NCBI GenBank assembly: GCA_028709385.1
Contig: JAQVXD010000005.1
Location: 1-64,000, forward strand
DNA length: 64,000 nt
Reading direction: 5' to 3'
Source: Fermentimonas sp.
GTDB lineage: Bacteria; Bacteroidota; Bacteroidia; Bacteroidales; Dysgonomonadaceae
Shown here: piece after piece, positions 56,261 to 64,000 of the stretch
How the letters are laid out: each line of letters begins with the position of its first letter
Numbering within the stretch: the first letter of the stretch is position 1
Program-made: the position numbers and the translations under genes
Notes under the pieces: generated by a model
What the model was told of the DNA's origin: nothing
What the model saw: only the letters and a program-made list of their open reading frames with translations
Databases searched by the model: none

Positions 56261-56692
56261 ATGAAAACTACAATCTTAGCAAATATCGCACTGAGTACAT
56301 TCTTGTTTATTGCCTGTAATTCAGGATCATCCAACAAGAACATTTCAGAATCAAAAAATGAAATGGAACAAATGGAATTGGGAAATACACACAACGGAGC
56401 TGATCACATGATTCAAGGAGAAGCTCACGAAGAGCATGCCATGTTAAATGTAAAGGGAAGTTGTGAAATGTGTAAAGAACGCATTGAAAAAGCCGCAAAA
56501 GAAGTGGAAGGCGTTTCTTTTGCAAGCTGGGAAATAGAAAAACAAGTGTTACATCTGAATTACAATCCGGATAAAGCATCTGAAGACGATATTGCAAAAG
56601 CAATTGCAGCTGCAGGACACGATACTGATAAATATAAGGCAGACAAGGCTACATATGATGCTTTGCCGGCATGCTGTAAATACAGAGATTAA
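56261..56692 (+). CDS. HMA-domain lipoprotein, paralogue of the CusB C-terminus
   Basis: This 143-residue lipoprotein has Cys 19 in LFIAC. After a His/Met-containing linker (about 35-62) it has an HMA-like domain with CEMC and the same ending, KAIAAAGHDTDK followed by LPACCKYRD, as the adaptor encoded just upstream. The DNA of the two 3' ends is also nearly the same, so this is a fairly recent duplication. It likely acts as a membrane-attached periplasmic copper chaperone that delivers metal to the pump. Confidence 0.82.
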   Translation: MKTTILANIALSTFLFIACNSGSSNKNISESKNEMEQMELGNTHNGADHMIQGEAHEEHAMLNVKGSCEMCKERIEKAAKEVEGVSFASWEIEKQVLHLNYNPDKASEDDIAKAIAAAGHDTDKYKADKATYDALPACCKYRD

Positions 56693-56711
56693 ATAATTTT
56701 ATTAATTTGTT

Positions 56712-56763
56712 TACAAGGGGAATACCACAAAATGGTAATCCCCTAACTTTAATTACCCTTGTA
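56712..56763 (+). promoter_or_regulatory. Possible terminator/anti-terminator pair upstream of the copB-like gene
   Basis: A 12-bp hairpin with one mismatch is formed by 56716-56727 and 56733-56744 around a 5-base loop. Bases 56712-56719 can instead pair with 56756-56763 (8 bp, perfect), which would break the first hairpin. This mutually exclusive pairing lies 28 bases before the ATG. No clear T-run follows. Confidence 0.4.
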
Positions 56764-56790
56764 GTATCTCATTAAAAAAAAATAAGAAAA

Positions 56791-58848
56791 ATGGAACACC
56801 AACATAGGTATTCAGAAACAACGCATGATCACCATGAGGAGCATGAAGGTCATGTTCATGGAGGACACCACGGAGAACACGATCATGGAGGACATGCTGG
56901 GGATTTTAAACAAAAGTTTTGGGTATCTCTTATTTTATCAATTCCAATACTCTTAATGTCCACTTTTATGGGTATTGAACTCCCTTTTCAATTCAGTTTT
57001 CCCGGATCTGATTGGGTAGTTCTTATCTTGTCTACTATTTTGTTTTTTTATGGCGGTACACCTTTTCTAAAGGGAGCCAAAACGGAATTAAGTGACCGAA
57101 AACCGGCAATGATGACATTGATATCGATGGGTATTTCTGTAGCGTATATATATAGCTTGTATGCATTTATATCCAATCATCTTATTCCTAATGCACCACA
57201 TTTGATGGATTTCTTCTGGGAGCTGGCAACACTTATTGTTATTATGCTTCTTGGACACTGGATTGAAATGAGAGCAGTAGGAAATGCCGGCAATGCATTA
57301 CAGAAAATGGCCGAATTGTTACCAAACAAAGCTCTTTTAATTAACGAACATGGAAATATTTCTGAAGTGAATCTTAAAGATATTCATATTGGCCAGCATT
57401 TACTTGTTAATGCAGGAGATAAAATTCCCACAGACGGTAAAATATTAGAGGGAAACACAAGTGTGAATGAATCTATGGTAACCGGTGAAGCTAAAGCGGT
57501 AAATAAAACCGTTGGTGATAAAGTGATCGGAGGTTCTGTAAATGGGAAAGGAACACTTAAAATAGAAGTTACAGGAACAGGTGAATCTGGTTTTCTGTCA
57601 CAAGTAATGAGGCTTGTTAGTGATGCTCAGAAAGAAAAATCCCGCTCTGAAACACTTTCAGATAAAGTTGCAGGTGCACTATTTTATGTTGCAGTAGCTG
57701 TAGGTATAATAGCTTTCGTTGTATGGTTGATTTTAACTAAAGATCTCAATGTTGCTTTTGAGCGACTTGTAACTGTACTTATCATAGCCTGCCCTCATGC
57801 ACTGGGACTTGCCATACCACTTGTGGTTGCCAGATCCACATCTTTAGGCGCTAAAAACGGATTGTTAATTCGTAACAGAGTTGCTTTAGAAAAGTCTAAA
57901 AAAATTAAATATGTCACAATGGATAAAACCGGGACACTAACTGAAGGCGATTTCAGTGTGTCTGTCGTTGAGTCTCTTTCTGTAAATTGGAGTGACAATG
58001 AAATTTTAAGCATGATGGCATCACTTGAAAGCCATTCAAATCACCCTTTGGCAGTAGGCATACTTGAAGAAGCTGAAAAGCAGAATATTCGTTTTCCTGT
58101 ACCAGAGAATGTATCAGTTATCAGTGGCACAGGTCTTCAAGGTACAGTAGAAGGCAAACAATTATTAATAGTAAAACCTGCATACCTTGATGAACATAGG
58201 ATGCCTTACGACAAAAACAGATATAGCGAACTGGCTAAAAAAGGAAATTCTGTGAGTTATCTGATTATAGATGATGAAGTAGCCGGAATAGTTGCGCAGG
58301 GAGATGAGATAAAAGAAGAGGCTAAAATCACTGTTAATGGCTTGAAACAGATGAATATTGTTCCGGTAATGCTTACAGGTGATAATGAGGAGTATGCCAA
58401 AAGTGTTGCAATCCAAGTAGGTATAAGCGAAATTCATGCTGGTCTCCTGCCTCAGGATAAGGAAAAATATATACAATCCATGCAAGACAATGGAAATCCG
58501 GTTATGATGGTTGGCGATGGGGTAAATGATGCTCCCGCATTAGCAAGAGCAGAGATTGGTGTTGCAATCGGAGCAGGAACCGATGTTGCAATCGACTCGG
58601 CAGATGTGGTATTGGTTAAAAGTAATCCTTCTGACATTCTACATTTTTTTACACTGGCTAAAAACACTACCCGCAAAATGGTTCAGAACCTGTGGTGGGG
58701 TGCAGGATACAATATTATTGCAATTCCACTTGCAGCAGGTGTGCTGGCCCCAATTGGAATTATTTTAAGTCCTGCTGTTGGTGCAGTTTTAATGTCTATA
58801 AGTACAATCGTAGTAGCACTTAATTCGATGACACTCAAATTGAAATAA
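56791..58848 (+). CDS. copB: CopB-type copper P1B-ATPase (CPH motif)
   Basis: This 685-residue ATPase begins with a strongly His-rich tail (first 37 residues), with no HMA domain. The membrane metal site is CPH (Cys 334, Pro 335, His 336, in ACPHALGL), typical of CopB-type pumps instead of the CPC of CopA. All catalytic blocks are present: [19 protein letters not shown] (phosphorylated Asp 378), SHPLA-like [14 protein letters not shown] and [12 protein letters not shown]. CopB enzymes export copper from the cytoplasm; the Cu(II) or Cu(I) preference is not settled by sequence. It completes the copper island. Confidence 0.93.
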   Translation: MEHQHRYSETTHDHHEEHEGHVHGGHHGEHDHGGHAGDFKQKFWVSLILSIPILLMSTFMGIELPFQFSFPGSDWVVLILSTILFFYGGTPFLKGAKTELSDRKPAMMTLISMGISVAYIYSLYAFISNHLIPNAPHLMDFFWELATLIVIMLLGHWIEMRAVGNAGNALQKMAELLPNKALLINEHGNISEVNLKDIHIGQHLLVNAGDKIPTDGKILEGNTSVNESMVTGEAKAVNKTVGDKVIGGSVNGKGTLKIEVTGTGESGFLSQVMRLVSDAQKEKSRSETLSDKVAGALFYVAVAVGIIAFVVWLILTKDLNVAFERLVTVLIIACPHALGLAIPLVVARSTSLGAKNGLLIRNRVALEKSKKIKYVTMDKTGTLTEGDFSVSVVESLSVNWSDNEILSMMASLESHSNHPLAVGILEEAEKQNIRFPVPENVSVISGTGLQGTVEGKQLLIVKPAYLDEHRMPYDKNRYSELAKKGNSVSYLIIDDEVAGIVAQGDEIKEEAKITVNGLKQMNIVPVMLTGDNEEYAKSVAIQVGISEIHAGLLPQDKEKYIQSMQDNGNPVMMVGDGVNDAPALARAEIGVAIGAGTDVAIDSADVVLVKSNPSDILHFFTLAKNTTRKMVQNLWWGAGYNIIAIPLAAGVLAPIGIILSPAVGAVLMSISTIVVALNSMTLKLK

Positions 58849-58896
58849 TGGCATAGAACCACTTTAAATAACCAGGTATAATAAATATCTCTGTAT

Positions 58897-60426
58897 TTAC
58901 AACGAACCTATATTGTACAAAAGAGTTGCCTCAGGGCCTAAAGGCAGGCCTAGCAATATCCAAATTATCAACAACAACGTCCAACCAATAAAGAACACTA
59001 TGGAGTAAGGCAACATGTTTCCGACTAATGTCCCGAATCCTGCATCTTTTTGATATTTCTGAAAATATACGATGATAAGTGCAAAGAAACTCATCATGGG
59101 AGAAATTATATTTGTTACACTATCACCTATTCTGTAGACCACTTGCGATAGCTCTGGTGAATAGCCCAACAGCATGAAAATCGGAATAAAAATCGGTGCC
59201 ATTATTGCCCATTTAGCAGATGCACTACCCATAAACAAATTTATTGTTGCGGAAAATATAATAAATAATACAGCCAAAGGTATCAATCCTAAGTTGAGAC
59301 TCTCTAGAGACTCAGCTCCGGTAATAGCAAGCAAAACACCAAGATTGCTCCATTGAAACCAAGCTACAAATTGAGCGGCAAAAAAGACAAGTACAAGAAA
59401 TGAAACCAGCGTTTTAAAACTATTATTCATCCCATCAATAACATCTGAAGATTTTTTAAATGTTCCTACAGTGTATCCGTAAACAATACCCAGTGTTGCA
59501 GAAATTAGAAATAAGAATGATATAAATCCTTTCAATAAAGGGGAATGTAATATTGTATTATCAGGACCTCTTAAAAATCCATTATCAGGAATAACTGAAA
59601 TTAATATCAACACAATCCAAATTATTAATGCAAATCCGGTATTACGAAGTCCTTTTCGCTCTAAGGGAGTCAGTTCAGTTATCTTCTCCGGCTTAACATC
59701 TCCGCTATATTTTCCCAAACGTGGTTCTACTATTTTGTTAGTAACCAAGGTGCCTAGAAAAGTTATCATAAATGTTGAAACAACCATGAAATAATAGTTG
59801 GCAGTCGGCATTACCACATAGTCAGGATCTAATATCTGAGCTGCCTCCGTGGATAAACCGGCAAGCAGGGGGTCTATAGTACCAATAAGAAGGTTAGCAC
59901 TAAAGCCACCACTAACGCCTGCAAATGCAGCAGCCATACCTGCTAAAGGATGCCTGCCCAATGAGTGAAAAATTACGCCCGAAAGAGGAATAATAAGAAT
60001 ATAACCCACATCAGAAGCAACATTAGATATTACACCGGTAAAAACAACCATGATTGTTACTGCCTTGGGAGGTGCTTTAACCAACAGAGCTTTAACAGCA
60101 GTACTTATCAATCCGCTGCTCTCTGCCACACCTATACCCAACAATGCAACCATAACAATTCCAAGTGGAGCAAAGCCTGTGTAACTTGAAACCATATCAA
60201 GTAATATTCTATGTACGCCTTCTTTTGACAATAGGTTAACCACATTTATTGTCTCACCTGTTGCAGGATGAATACCACTCCAGCCTAACAAACCTCCGAT
60301 AGCTGAAATAATAAGTGTAAAAAGAGCAAAAAGAGCAAAAAGTATTGCAGGGTGTGGAAGAGCATTTCCTCCTCTTTCTATAAGTTTAATAAATCCATTA
60401 TTAGCATTTGACTTATTATAAGACAT
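58897..60426 (-). CDS. AbgT-family transporter
   Basis: This 509-residue membrane protein has about twelve helices and AbgT signatures: ERGGNALPHPAILFALFAL at the start, NVASDVGYILIIPLSG, AAAFAGVSGGFSANLLIG and INLFMGSASAKWAIMAPIF. The family includes p-aminobenzoyl-glutamate importers and sulfonamide exporters (YdaH, MtrF), so direction and substrate stay open. A perfect AGGAGG ribosome-binding site precedes the start, unusual for Bacteroidota. It is a single gene, convergent with the copper island. Confidence 0.92.
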   Translation of the reverse strand: MSYNKSNANNGFIKLIERGGNALPHPAILFALFALFTLIISAIGGLLGWSGIHPATGETINVVNLLSKEGVHRILLDMVSSYTGFAPLGIVMVALLGIGVAESSGLISTAVKALLVKAPPKAVTIMVVFTGVISNVASDVGYILIIPLSGVIFHSLGRHPLAGMAAAFAGVSGGFSANLLIGTIDPLLAGLSTEAAQILDPDYVVMPTANYYFMVVSTFMITFLGTLVTNKIVEPRLGKYSGDVKPEKITELTPLERKGLRNTGFALIIWIVLILISVIPDNGFLRGPDNTILHSPLLKGFISFLFLISATLGIVYGYTVGTFKKSSDVIDGMNNSFKTLVSFLVLVFFAAQFVAWFQWSNLGVLLAITGAESLESLNLGLIPLAVLFIIFSATINLFMGSASAKWAIMAPIFIPIFMLLGYSPELSQVVYRIGDSVTNIISPMMSFFALIIVYFQKYQKDAGFGTLVGNMLPYSIVFFIGWTLLLIIWILLGLPLGPEATLLYNIGSL

Positions 60427-60430
60427 TAAA

Positions 60431-60436
60431 CCTCCT
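60431..60436 (-). promoter_or_regulatory. Perfect Shine-Dalgarno sequence of the AbgT-family gene
   Basis: On the minus strand AGGAGG ends 4 bases before ATG (60424-60426). Bacteroidota genes generally lack such sites, and the other starts in this window show none this strong. Confidence 0.7.
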
Positions 60437-60490
60437 TTTTTTAATTTGATTAGCTCTCAAATGTTAATATTATCGTATAATTTTAATTGG

Positions 60491-60521
60491 CAAAGATAAA
60501 ACAATGATAAGGCTAAACAAA
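60491..60521 (-). promoter_or_regulatory. Housekeeping promoter of the AbgT-family gene
   Basis: On the minus strand TTTG (60518-60521), 19 bases, then TATCTTTG (60491-60498) match the Bacteroidota consensus. The ATG at 60426 is about 58 bases beyond the expected start point. Confidence 0.75.
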
Positions 60522-60528
60522 AATTTAC

Positions 60529-60536
60529 TAAATTTG
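60529..60536 (+). promoter_or_regulatory. TAnnTTTG-type -7 element before the CE15-like gene
   Basis: TAAATTTG matches the -7 consensus and lies 37 bases before ATG 60574. There is no TTTG at the usual -33 distance, so this is a partial match. It partly faces the minus-strand promoter, which could couple the two genes. Confidence 0.45.
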
Positions 60537-60573
60537 TTTCGATGATCTGCAAACTAACTAATATCAGCATATT

Positions 60574-61851
60574 ATGTATACCAAAAGACTTATTACACTT
60601 CTAGTAACAATTGCCACCTTGAGCTTATTCACCTCATACTCACAAGATAAAAAGGTGAATTATGAAGAGGATAAAGTTACTCCTTACTCTCTTCCTTCAA
60701 TATTAACCTCTAATGGAGGTACAGTAATAAATAACATAAATGACTGGGAGCAATTCAGGAAACCTGAAATCAAATATAGTTTTACAGATCATGTGTACGG
60801 AAGAGTACCTGGAAATATAGACACAATGCTTGTTAAGGTTAACGAGGAGGGTACATTTTTAGATGGAGCAGCAAGACGTAAACAGATCACATTGACATTT
60901 ATTAAAAATGGGAAAGAAGTAAGCGCAGACCTATTAATTTATATACCGAACTCAGTTAAAAAAGCTCCTCTGTTTTTAGGTTATAACTTTGAGGGTAATC
61001 ATACAATAACTGACGACAAAAATGTTTACATTACCAAGTCGTGGGTACCTGTTAACAACGAAATAGGAGTAAAAACCAATGTTGCTGTTGAAGAATCCCG
61101 TGGAAGTATGAAAAACAGATGGTCTGTTGAGAAAATTATTGAAGCCGGCTACGGTCTGGTCACCCTATACCGGGGCGACATCGATCCTGATAAGGATGAT
61201 TTCAGCGACGGTGTACATCAGCTGTTCTACACAAAAGATCAGGAAAAGCCTGAGCAGGAAGATTGGGGCACTATCGCTGCATGGAGCTGGGGATTATCCA
61301 GAGTGATGGACTATCTTGAAACTGATGAAGATATCAATCATGACAAAGTAATTGTTTTCGGACACTCAAGATTAGGGAAGGCTTCACTTTGGGCTGCTGC
61401 AACTGATAATAGATTTGCAGGCTGTATATCTAACAATTCAGGAGCAATGGGTGCCGCCCTTTCCAGACGTAACTTCGGTGAAACGGTTGAAGTTATTAAC
61501 AATGCATTCCCTCACTGGTTTTGCGGTAACTTCAAAAAATACTCTAATAAAGGATATTTGCTCCCTGTTGATCAGCACATGCTTATCTCTTTGATAGCGC
61601 CTAGACCTGTCTACATAGCCAGTGCTACAGAGGATTTATGGGCAGATCCAAAAGGAGAATTTTTATCTGCGAAAGAGGCATCGGTAGTATATAATTTATA
61701 TGGTTTCCCAGGACTTTCATCCACAAATATGCCTAAGCCTGATTCTCCGATTATAGGTGAAGTAAGTTATCATCTTAGAACCGGGGTACATAATGTCACT
61801 GATTATGACTGGGAACAATACATTAAATTTGCCAAGTACAACAAATTCTAA
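60574..61851 (+). CDS. Exported CE15-like glucuronoyl esterase / acetyl xylan esterase-type hydrolase
   Basis: This 425-residue alpha/beta-hydrolase has a signal peptide to about residue 23 (SYSQ). The nucleophile elbow is GHSRLGKA (Ser 265), the form seen in CE15. The Arg after the Ser is the family's oxyanion residue. The likely catalytic His is 406 (TGVHNVTDYDW) and an acid lies in ATEDLWADP. CE15 enzymes cut the ester between lignin alcohols and 4-O-methylglucuronate of xylan. It stands alone without PUL neighbours, so its partner enzymes are elsewhere. Confidence 0.8.
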   Translation: MYTKRLITLLVTIATLSLFTSYSQDKKVNYEEDKVTPYSLPSILTSNGGTVINNINDWEQFRKPEIKYSFTDHVYGRVPGNIDTMLVKVNEEGTFLDGAARRKQITLTFIKNGKEVSADLLIYIPNSVKKAPLFLGYNFEGNHTITDDKNVYITKSWVPVNNEIGVKTNVAVEESRGSMKNRWSVEKIIEAGYGLVTLYRGDIDPDKDDFSDGVHQLFYTKDQEKPEQEDWGTIAAWSWGLSRVMDYLETDEDINHDKVIVFGHSRLGKASLWAAATDNRFAGCISNNSGAMGAALSRRNFGETVEVINNAFPHWFCGNFKKYSNKGYLLPVDQHMLISLIAPRPVYIASATEDLWADPKGEFLSAKEASVVYNLYGFPGLSSTNMPKPDSPIIGEVSYHLRTGVHNVTDYDWEQYIKFAKYNKF

Positions 61852-61870
61852 AAATTGAAGTACAATTTTT
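61850..61870. terminator. AT-rich intrinsic terminator between convergent genes
   Basis: Arms 61850-61857 and 61863-61870 pair perfectly (8 bp, mostly A-T) around a 5-base loop. The right arm ends in five T residues. It can serve the esterase gene and, in the other direction, the nitroreductase gene. Confidence 0.5.
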
Positions 61871-61897
61871 CTGAAGTCAAGTATTTTTATCAATTAC

Positions 61898-62500
61898 TTA
61901 CTTAATGAAGCCAACCGACTGTGTCAGTAAAGGCTCCTGATTAGGTTTTAAATCAAGCAATTCGCTTAATTCATCTTTATTGAATGAGCCGCGGGCAACA
62001 GAGCCCAATCCTTCAGAAGCACAATACAAATAAACATTCTGTGAAACATAACCGCAGCTGGTATAAGCATGTTGTCTGCTGGATGCTTTTTCAATATCAG
62101 ATACAAAAATAATATTGAGAGCAGCATCGGCAACAAAATCCTGTACACCTGTATGTGCTCTGAAATCGCCTTTTTTTACCTCTTTAAGAAGATTGTTACG
62201 TGCATCATAAAAGTAGAGACCGTTTTTAGTTGCAATATAAAGCTCAAGCTCCTGCTTGTTATTCGCAGTGGGAGCAGTACGTTTATCATCACGGTTAAAT
62301 CCGTTGGCAGCCCACAACAGATCTGATATCTGTTGAACTGTTAACTCTTTATCTAAAAAAGACCTGGTGGATTTACGTTCGTTTAACGCCTGCATAAGAG
62401 GTTTCCCGCCTGATCTGTTCGGTGCCGGTAGTTTTATATCCTGTGCCATAAGTGAACTACCCATAAATAAAACTATTATAAAAATGATTAATCTGTTCAT
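61898..62500 (-). CDS. Exported SagB/ThcOx-type nitroreductase-family protein
   Basis: This 200-residue protein has a signal peptide to about residue 19 (SLMAQ). The nitroreductase fold is shown by ALNERKSTRSFLDKELT, ISDLLWAANGFNR, TAPTANNKQELELYI and SQNVYLYCASEGLGSVARG. These proteins bind FMN and reduce small organics or oxidise azolines. An exported flavoprotein is unusual and would need cofactor loading outside or transport when folded, yet the signal is not twin-arginine. The physiological substrate is unknown. Confidence 0.82.
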   Translation of the reverse strand: MNRLIIFIIVLFMGSSLMAQDIKLPAPNRSGGKPLMQALNERKSTRSFLDKELTVQQISDLLWAANGFNRDDKRTAPTANNKQELELYIATKNGLYFYDARNNLLKEVKKGDFRAHTGVQDFVADAALNIIFVSDIEKASSRQHAYTSCGYVSQNVYLYCASEGLGSVARGSFNKDELSELLDLKPNQEPLLTQSVGFIK

Positions 62501-62644
62501 AGTAAATTATATATATATATTGTGTTAATCACCCTTGTAAATATACATAACATATTACAACTGTGAAAAAATTTCCTACTTAAGTTCTGATAGTTCTATT
62601 GCTGTTTTATGGGATTGGTTACAATATCACAAATTATTCATAAA
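62501..62644. other. 144-base spacer with short TA repeat
   Basis: The spacer separates two minus-strand genes. It holds an alternating TA run ending near 62521. I found no consensus promoter or terminator in it. Confidence 0.5.
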
Positions 62645-63967
62645 CTATTCTTCCATTAAAAATGAAATAGGATCTGAAAGATATTCCATAACTTTATAGA
62701 TAAAACGAGTAGTTTCGCCTCCGTCTACAACTCTGTGATCCACTGTAAGTGAAAGCGGCATAATATTTCCAATAACTATTTCATCACCTTTTACTACAGG
62801 TGTTTTAAGAATCCTTCCGATTCCAAGGATACCTGCCTGAGGAAAATTAAGTACCGGTGTAGCATAAATACCACCGAATGAACCAAAACTGGTGATACTG
62901 AAACTTCCGTCTTTCAAATCCTCAAGAGTCAGCTTTCTGTTTCTTGCTTTATTTGCAAGTTCTCCGATCTGCCCTGCAATCTGAAATATAGACAACCTAT
63001 CAGCATCACGTATAACAGGTACCACAAGTCCGTCAGGAGCATCAACAGCAATACCTATATGATAGCGGTTACGATAAATCATCCTGTTGTTTTCAGTATC
63101 AATCTGAGAGTTAAGCTGCGGGTGCTGTTTTAATGCCTGAGCTACTGCCTTAACTATGAATGGGAGATAAGTCAGTTTTACACCTTTATCAGCAAACTTT
63201 TGTTTATAACGAGACCTCACATCCATCAATGCGGATATTTCAACCTCTTCAAAAACCGACATATGAGCTGCATTATGCTTCGATTGAAGCATATTCTTGG
63301 CAATTGTCTTCCTTATCTGTGTAAGTGGTTTATACGTTACATCTTCAGGTCCTTGTTTGTATGATTCTTTGGGAACAAATGAGGCTCTGCTGATTTCAGT
63401 ATCAGATTGAATATCAGAATCACCGGTTTTAGAATTATAGTTAAGAATATCCTCTTTTTTCACCCTGCCTGAAGGTCCGCTTCCCGAAATAATATTTATA
63501 TCAATTCCCATTTGTTTGGCCATAGCCCGTGCAACCGGTGTTGCAAGTGCTTTACGGGGCATGGCAGTTTCGCCTTCAGTTTCTGAATCACCTTCATCAC
63601 TTGGAGCCATGATGTCACCTTTCCCTGCCACTTCAATAGTGCCGACAACAGAGCCACCTTCTTCATCCGGCTCAACTACCGGTTCGGTTGTTGTTTTTGT
63701 GTCTTCTTTTACCTGTTCTGAAGTTTCTCCTTCAATCTGAATTATTACTAAAGGGCTGCCAACTTTAATAACATCTCCAACTTCGCCAATTAATTTAGCA
63801 ATTACTCCATTTTTAGGTGAAGGTATATCAGCAACAACCTTGTCTGTTTCCATCTGCACGAGGGATTCACCCATTTTTACCTGCTGACCGGGCTTAACAT
63901 ACCATTCCATTATCGTACCCTCTTCGAGTCCTTCACCCAGATCCGGAAAATTAAATGTAAACTTCAT
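62645..63967 (-). CDS. Dihydrolipoamide acyltransferase (E2) of a 2-oxo acid dehydrogenase complex
   Basis: This 440-residue protein has all E2 parts: a lipoyl domain (1-76, lipoyl Lys 43 in METDKVVAD), an acidic flexible linker, the peripheral subunit-binding domain (about 138-175, LATPVARAMAKQMG, SGPSGRVKKEDIL) and the catalytic domain with DHRVVDGGE (His 411). The single lipoyl domain and sequence type fit branched-chain or pyruvate complexes of Bacteroidota; the substrate acid cannot be fixed. E1 and E3 genes are not in the window and may lie to the right. Confidence 0.93.
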   Translation of the reverse strand: MKFTFNFPDLGEGLEEGTIMEWYVKPGQQVKMGESLVQMETDKVVADIPSPKNGVIAKLIGEVGDVIKVGSPLVIIQIEGETSEQVKEDTKTTTEPVVEPDEEGGSVVGTIEVAGKGDIMAPSDEGDSETEGETAMPRKALATPVARAMAKQMGIDINIISGSGPSGRVKKEDILNYNSKTGDSDIQSDTEISRASFVPKESYKQGPEDVTYKPLTQIRKTIAKNMLQSKHNAAHMSVFEEVEISALMDVRSRYKQKFADKGVKLTYLPFIVKAVAQALKQHPQLNSQIDTENNRMIYRNRYHIGIAVDAPDGLVVPVIRDADRLSIFQIAGQIGELANKARNRKLTLEDLKDGSFSITSFGSFGGIYATPVLNFPQAGILGIGRILKTPVVKGDEIVIGNIMPLSLTVDHRVVDGGETTRFIYKVMEYLSDPISFLMEE

Positions 63968-64000
63968 ATTTTATCTGTTATTTTAAACACAAACAAGCAA

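Noticed and set aside
62507-62521. TA repeat as an origin or phase-variation tract
   Set aside because: It is short, lies in an ordinary spacer and has no iterons, DnaA boxes or invertible flanks.
1-64000. CRISPR arrays, tRNA or rRNA genes, intact insertion sequences
   Set aside because: No regularly spaced repeats, tRNA-like cloverleaf ends, rRNA segments or transposase frames were seen on reading; no covariance-model search could be run.

Overview
This window is almost certainly from a member of the phylum Bacteroidota, order Bacteroidales. The evidence is two SusC/SusD pairs, FecR anti-sigma control, many lipoprotein-type glycosidases, AT-rich DNA, and several TTTG-N19-TAnnTTTG promoters, the Bacteroidota housekeeping type. 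A free-living or digester-type family such as Dysgonomonadaceae would fit, but the sequence does not settle the family. I saw no rRNA, tRNA, CRISPR array, intact insertion sequence or phage genes.

Layout. (1) 1-17311, polysaccharide utilization locus 1 (PUL1): the 3' part of a FecR anti-sigma gene, an STN-bearing SusC, SusD, a small surface lipoprotein, a GH31 with a PA14 insert (alpha-xylosidase type), a GH2 beta-galactosidase type enzyme, an exported Gfo/Idh/MocA oxidoreductase, and a very large HEAT-repeat protein with two DUF1080 (3-keto-glycoside hydrolase) domains. (2) 17425-23621: a CrcB fluoride channel on the minus strand, then a co-directional set: ECF transporter S component, phosphoribosyltransferase, TonB-dependent receptor (start overlapping the previous stop by ATGA), Tat-exported DUF362 protein, and a membrane polyferredoxin. 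(3) 23624-26164, minus strand: an unusual one-component transmembrane regulator with an outside kelch-like sensor, one membrane helix, and a cytoplasmic winged-helix plus BTAD (SARP-like) output. (4) 26580-48001, PUL2, divergent from that regulator: a coiled-coil DUF4988-like lipoprotein, SusC/SusD, DUF3823 lipoprotein, two GH71/99-like paralogues, GH43, a double beta-helix protein, GH95, GH92 and two metallophosphoesterases. (5) 48051-58848, a copper/silver efflux island: a decayed TolC-type pseudogene, a small Cys-rich exported protein, a CusA/CusC/CusB-type tripartite pump, an HMA-domain lipoprotein and a CopB-type P1B ATPase. (6) 58897-64000: an AbgT-family transporter, an exported CE15-like esterase, an exported SagB-type nitroreductase and a complete E2 acyltransferase gene.

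How they work together. PUL1 combines ordinary hydrolysis (GH31, GH2) with what looks like an oxidative 3-keto-glycoside route (Gfo/Idh plus DUF1080). It is probably switched on through STN-FecR-ECF sigma signalling; the sigma gene should lie just left of the window. PUL2 has no such pair and no hybrid two-component system. Its only visible candidate regulator is the divergent kelch-TM-BTAD protein, which has a textbook promoter of its own, while no TTTG motif is present on the PUL2-facing strand of the shared 415-base gap. That regulator with its target region is the best candidate for an undescribed system here. Second is the ECF-S / phosphoribosyltransferase / TonB receptor set, which looks like a cross-envelope uptake-and-trapping pathway for an unidentified small molecule.
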